From Candidatus Enterousia scatequi (lineage in GTDB: Bacteria > Pseudomonadota > Alphaproteobacteria > Rs-D84), in contig JAGHVG010000019.1 of assembly GCA_018064405.1 (NCBI GenBank), positions 1 to 33,951 of the forward strand: DNA of 33,951 nt. The letters run 5' to 3'. Below, piece after piece: positions 31,995-33,951 of the stretch. The position numbers and the translations under genes are program-made. The notes under the pieces are model-generated. The model made no database searches and was not told where the DNA came from. It saw only the letters and a list, made by a program, of their open reading frames with translations. Positions within the stretch are counted from its first letter, which is position 1, and each line of letters opens with the position of its first letter.

Positions 31995-33833
31995 ATGAAA
32001 CAAAAAAAATCATCAAAATCAACTAAAACTCAAACAAAACCAAATCGGCATATATTTATAAAAATCATTGTTATGGTTTTGGTTATATTGCTTGCAACGT
32101 TTGCTTTTATATTTATGCATAGGCCCAAATCAGAATATTCTGTTTCGCCATACAAAACACAACAACAGTGGCAGGCATCATATGTTTTACCCGAATATAA
32201 ACCGAACGTTGAAATCACCGGTCAATACGATACAAATCTGGCTGTAAAATGTGAAAATGGCACATTTGTTGGTCAGAAACAAGATGACGTTATTGCGTGG
32301 CGTGGAATCCCATATGCGACACAACCTGTTAGCGACCGCCGTTTCAGACCTGCGATTGCCCCAAAAAAATCAGATAAAGTATTCCAGGCATATTATTATG
32401 GTCCATCCTGCATGCAACCAATTGATAGAACGGGCGGTGAATTATCGTCACAATATCACCAAGGCGAAGATTGCCTAAATCTGAACATATGGTCAAATGT
32501 AAATGGCGCACCCAACAAACCTGTGTTGGTATATATCCATGGTGGCGGCTGGTTGCAAGGTGGAACCGCAGATCCATTATATAACGGTCAGTTTTTTGCA
32601 CAATATAACCCCGACATAATTGTTGTTACCGTAACATACCGTATGGGTATGATGGGGATGATAAACCTGACTGAATTTCCAGACGGCGCAGATTACATTA
32701 CATCAACCAGCAACAATTTACTTGATTTAGTTCAATCATTAAAATGGATAAAGAAAAATATTGCAGGATTTGGCGGCGATCCGAACAACATAACAATTGC
32801 GGGTGAATCTGCGGGTGGTGCTGCGGTATCTGCGCTGTGCATTATACCATCTGCACGTGGATTATTTCAAAAGGCAATCGCCATGAGTGGTTCTGCCACC
32901 CAGGGCAGCGACATTGACACAACATATGCATTACCAGATGCTATTAAACGCGCATTTAATACCGAAAGTGTTGCCGATATTCAAAACATAGATTTTGAAA
33001 CCCTGCAAGAATATTGGGATATAAACAATGCAGATTTATACAGTTTATTAATACGTGACGATTTAATTTATCCTGCGGATCCGTATTTTTCATGGGAAAA
33101 CGGAAAAACCAAAGACCTGATTATTATGCAGGGTCACACTGCAAACGAATTCCGTTATTTCCAAGATGTTTTTGGTGGCGACCTTGACTTTTTCAACGCT
33201 ATCAGTGATGTATCTGCACTTGCAGATGAAGAAGCAGGAACGGATGAATTTCGTTCAGATTTGTCTGATTATGTATCTGCTCTGCAAAATCTCGGTTATT
33301 CGGATTCAGACATTATAAATCAATACATGAACGATAAAACATTATCATCTGGGAATACGTATCAGGCGATTCAACACGCAAACAATGGCGGTATTGGTTA
33401 CAGTTACACATTTGAAAAAGAATATGCCTACCCTGAATATCTGGGGGCGGCCCATGCCGTAGATTGTGCATATTTATTCGGGACATTTGATGGTGTTCAT
33501 ACATTGGGAACGCGGCATGATGTTGACCTGGCCCTAGAATTTCAAAAAATGATTGCGAATTTCTGTAAAACAGGCAATCCATCAACTGACAAATACACAT
33601 GGCCAACATATAACAATGATACACGTATAAAAATAATGATTGGCGACAACATGCGCACCGAACAAAATCCCGAAGGCGCGCGTGTTGATGCCACAATGCG
33701 TATGATTCAAAGCAACCCAAAATTCAGATATATGGATTCATTTGCGACCCTGCTGCCATTGGTTGCAGAACACTATCCAGAAACATATGATAAGTTTATA
33801 ACAACCATGTTGGACGTATCGCCAGAAAAATAA
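31995..33833 (+). CDS. Membrane-anchored type B carboxylesterase
   Basis: 612 residues. A Lys-rich cytoplasmic start and a TM helix (IIVMVLVILLATFAFIFM) anchor an alpha/beta hydrolase domain. Seen in order: WRGIPYATQPVSDRRF, EDCLNLNIW, the oxyanion-hole YIHGGGW, and the nucleophile elbow AGESAGG. The probable triad is Ser272, Glu385 (in ANEFRYF) and His487 (in GAAHAVDCAYLFG). Type B carboxylesterases hydrolyse esters of varied alcohols; the substrate is unknown. Most bacterial relatives are soluble or secreted, so the uncleaved-looking anchor is notable. A GGGAGAG ribosome binding site precedes the ATG. Confidence 0.9.
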   Translation: MKQKKSSKSTKTQTKPNRHIFIKIIVMVLVILLATFAFIFMHRPKSEYSVSPYKTQQQWQASYVLPEYKPNVEITGQYDTNLAVKCENGTFVGQKQDDVIAWRGIPYATQPVSDRRFRPAIAPKKSDKVFQAYYYGPSCMQPIDRTGGELSSQYHQGEDCLNLNIWSNVNGAPNKPVLVYIHGGGWLQGGTADPLYNGQFFAQYNPDIIVVTVTYRMGMMGMINLTEFPDGADYITSTSNNLLDLVQSLKWIKKNIAGFGGDPNNITIAGESAGGAAVSALCIIPSARGLFQKAIAMSGSATQGSDIDTTYALPDAIKRAFNTESVADIQNIDFETLQEYWDINNADLYSLLIRDDLIYPADPYFSWENGKTKDLIIMQGHTANEFRYFQDVFGGDLDFFNAISDVSALADEEAGTDEFRSDLSDYVSALQNLGYSDSDIINQYMNDKTLSSGNTYQAIQHANNGGIGYSYTFEKEYAYPEYLGAAHAVDCAYLFGTFDGVHTLGTRHDVDLALEFQKMIANFCKTGNPSTDKYTWPTYNNDTRIKIMIGDNMRTEQNPEGARVDATMRMIQSNPKFRYMDSFATLLPLVAEHYPETYDKFITTMLDVSPEK

Positions 33834-33835
33834 TA

Positions 33836-33863
33836 TTGATTTTTAGGCATAACCCGTTATAAT
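33836..33863 (+). promoter_or_regulatory. Putative promoter of tRNA-Thr
   Basis: TTGATT (33836-33841), a 16-base spacer and consensus TATAAT (33858-33863), with the predicted start a few bases before the mature tRNA 5' end. Confidence 0.55.
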
Positions 33864-33876
33864 ACGCGCATCACTT

Positions 33877-33950
33877 GCCCTAATAGTCTAGTGGTAAAAC
33901 ACGTCCTTGGTAAGGACGAGTCGCAAGTCCGATTCTTGCTTAGGGCACCA
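33877..33950 (+). tRNA. tRNA-Thr (GGT)
   Basis: A 74-base tRNA with acceptor GCCCTAA / TTAGGGC, anticodon stem CGTCC / GGACG, loop TTGGTAA (anticodon GGT), T-stem GCAAG / CTTGC, discriminator A and encoded CCA. The T-loop starts TCCGATT rather than TTCGA, and the D-stem holds one mismatch. It ends one base before the window edge. Confidence 0.9.
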
Positions 33951-33951
33951 G

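Noticed and set aside
1..33951. CRISPR arrays, insertion sequences or prophage segments
   Set aside because: No regularly spaced repeats, transposase or phage structural genes, or flanking inverted repeats were seen on either strand.

Overview
The window is a gene-dense, AT-rich bacterial chromosome segment with no phage, transposon or CRISPR signature. The genes point to an alphaproteobacterium. There is an alphaproteobacterial-type AddB, an alphaproteobacterial ribbon-helix-helix protein, an AspRS with alphaproteobacterial-looking signature blocks, LolC/LolD, and the rsmI / LpoA-like neighbourhood. The low GC, small genome-like spacing and many short secreted Cys-containing proteins suggest one of the uncultured host-associated (gut-type) alphaproteobacterial lineages. 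That placement is inference; no 16S or other marker phylogeny could be run.

Layout. 1-1916 (+): a coupled run of four small genes (a truncated membrane protein, a protein with a degenerate HNH-like motif, a SUKH/SMI1-like protein, a ribbon-helix-helix protein). 1957-4599: yebC (-) divergent from ruvA-mnmE (+). 4605-8046 (-): two tandem paralogous AMP-forming acyl ligases plus a small membrane protein. 8113-12687: an exonuclease III gene (+) facing the rsmI-engB-addB operon (-). 12724-15250 (+): an LpoA-like lipoprotein, a small anchored protein and a secreted duplicated-Cys protein. 15391-15611 (-): tRNA-Gly and tRNA-Tyr. 15664-20694 (-): two unknown envelope proteins, lolD, lolC, a secretin-like lipoprotein and a small partner. 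20772-23682 (+): a lipoprotein, ftsQ, and an ftsA gene fused in frame to a ribulose-phosphate-3-epimerase domain. 23687-26580 (-): uvrB, two small paralogues, tsaE. 26621-29098 (+): an AsmA-like protein. 29132-31083 (-): aspS with its leader. 31167-33833 (+): a SemiSWEET, a YgjV-like protein and an anchored carboxylesterase, then tRNA-Thr at the right edge.

Most striking points. (1) The aspS leader contains an exact 14-base T-box motif (AGGGTGGCACCGCG) that folds into a textbook antiterminator. Its UGGC bulge matches the G73-CCA end expected of tRNA-Asp. T-box riboswitches are a Gram-positive hallmark and I know of none described in Alphaproteobacteria. (2) An FtsA-epimerase fusion keeps the ATPase motifs, a possible membrane-targeting helix at the junction, and the core epimerase catalytic residues. 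(3) Readable promoters often use a TTGC-type -35 with 16-18 bases to a TATAAT-type -10, and two of them abut start codons, implying leaderless mRNAs for a lipoprotein and for ftsQ.

Functionally the window is mainly housekeeping: DNA repair (ruvA, xth, addB, uvrB), tRNA/rRNA maturation and translation (mnmE, rsmI, tsaE, aspS, tRNAs, yebC), envelope biogenesis (lolCD, LpoA-like, AsmA-like, secretin-like) and cell division (ftsQA, engB). Small lineage-specific envelope genes are interspersed.
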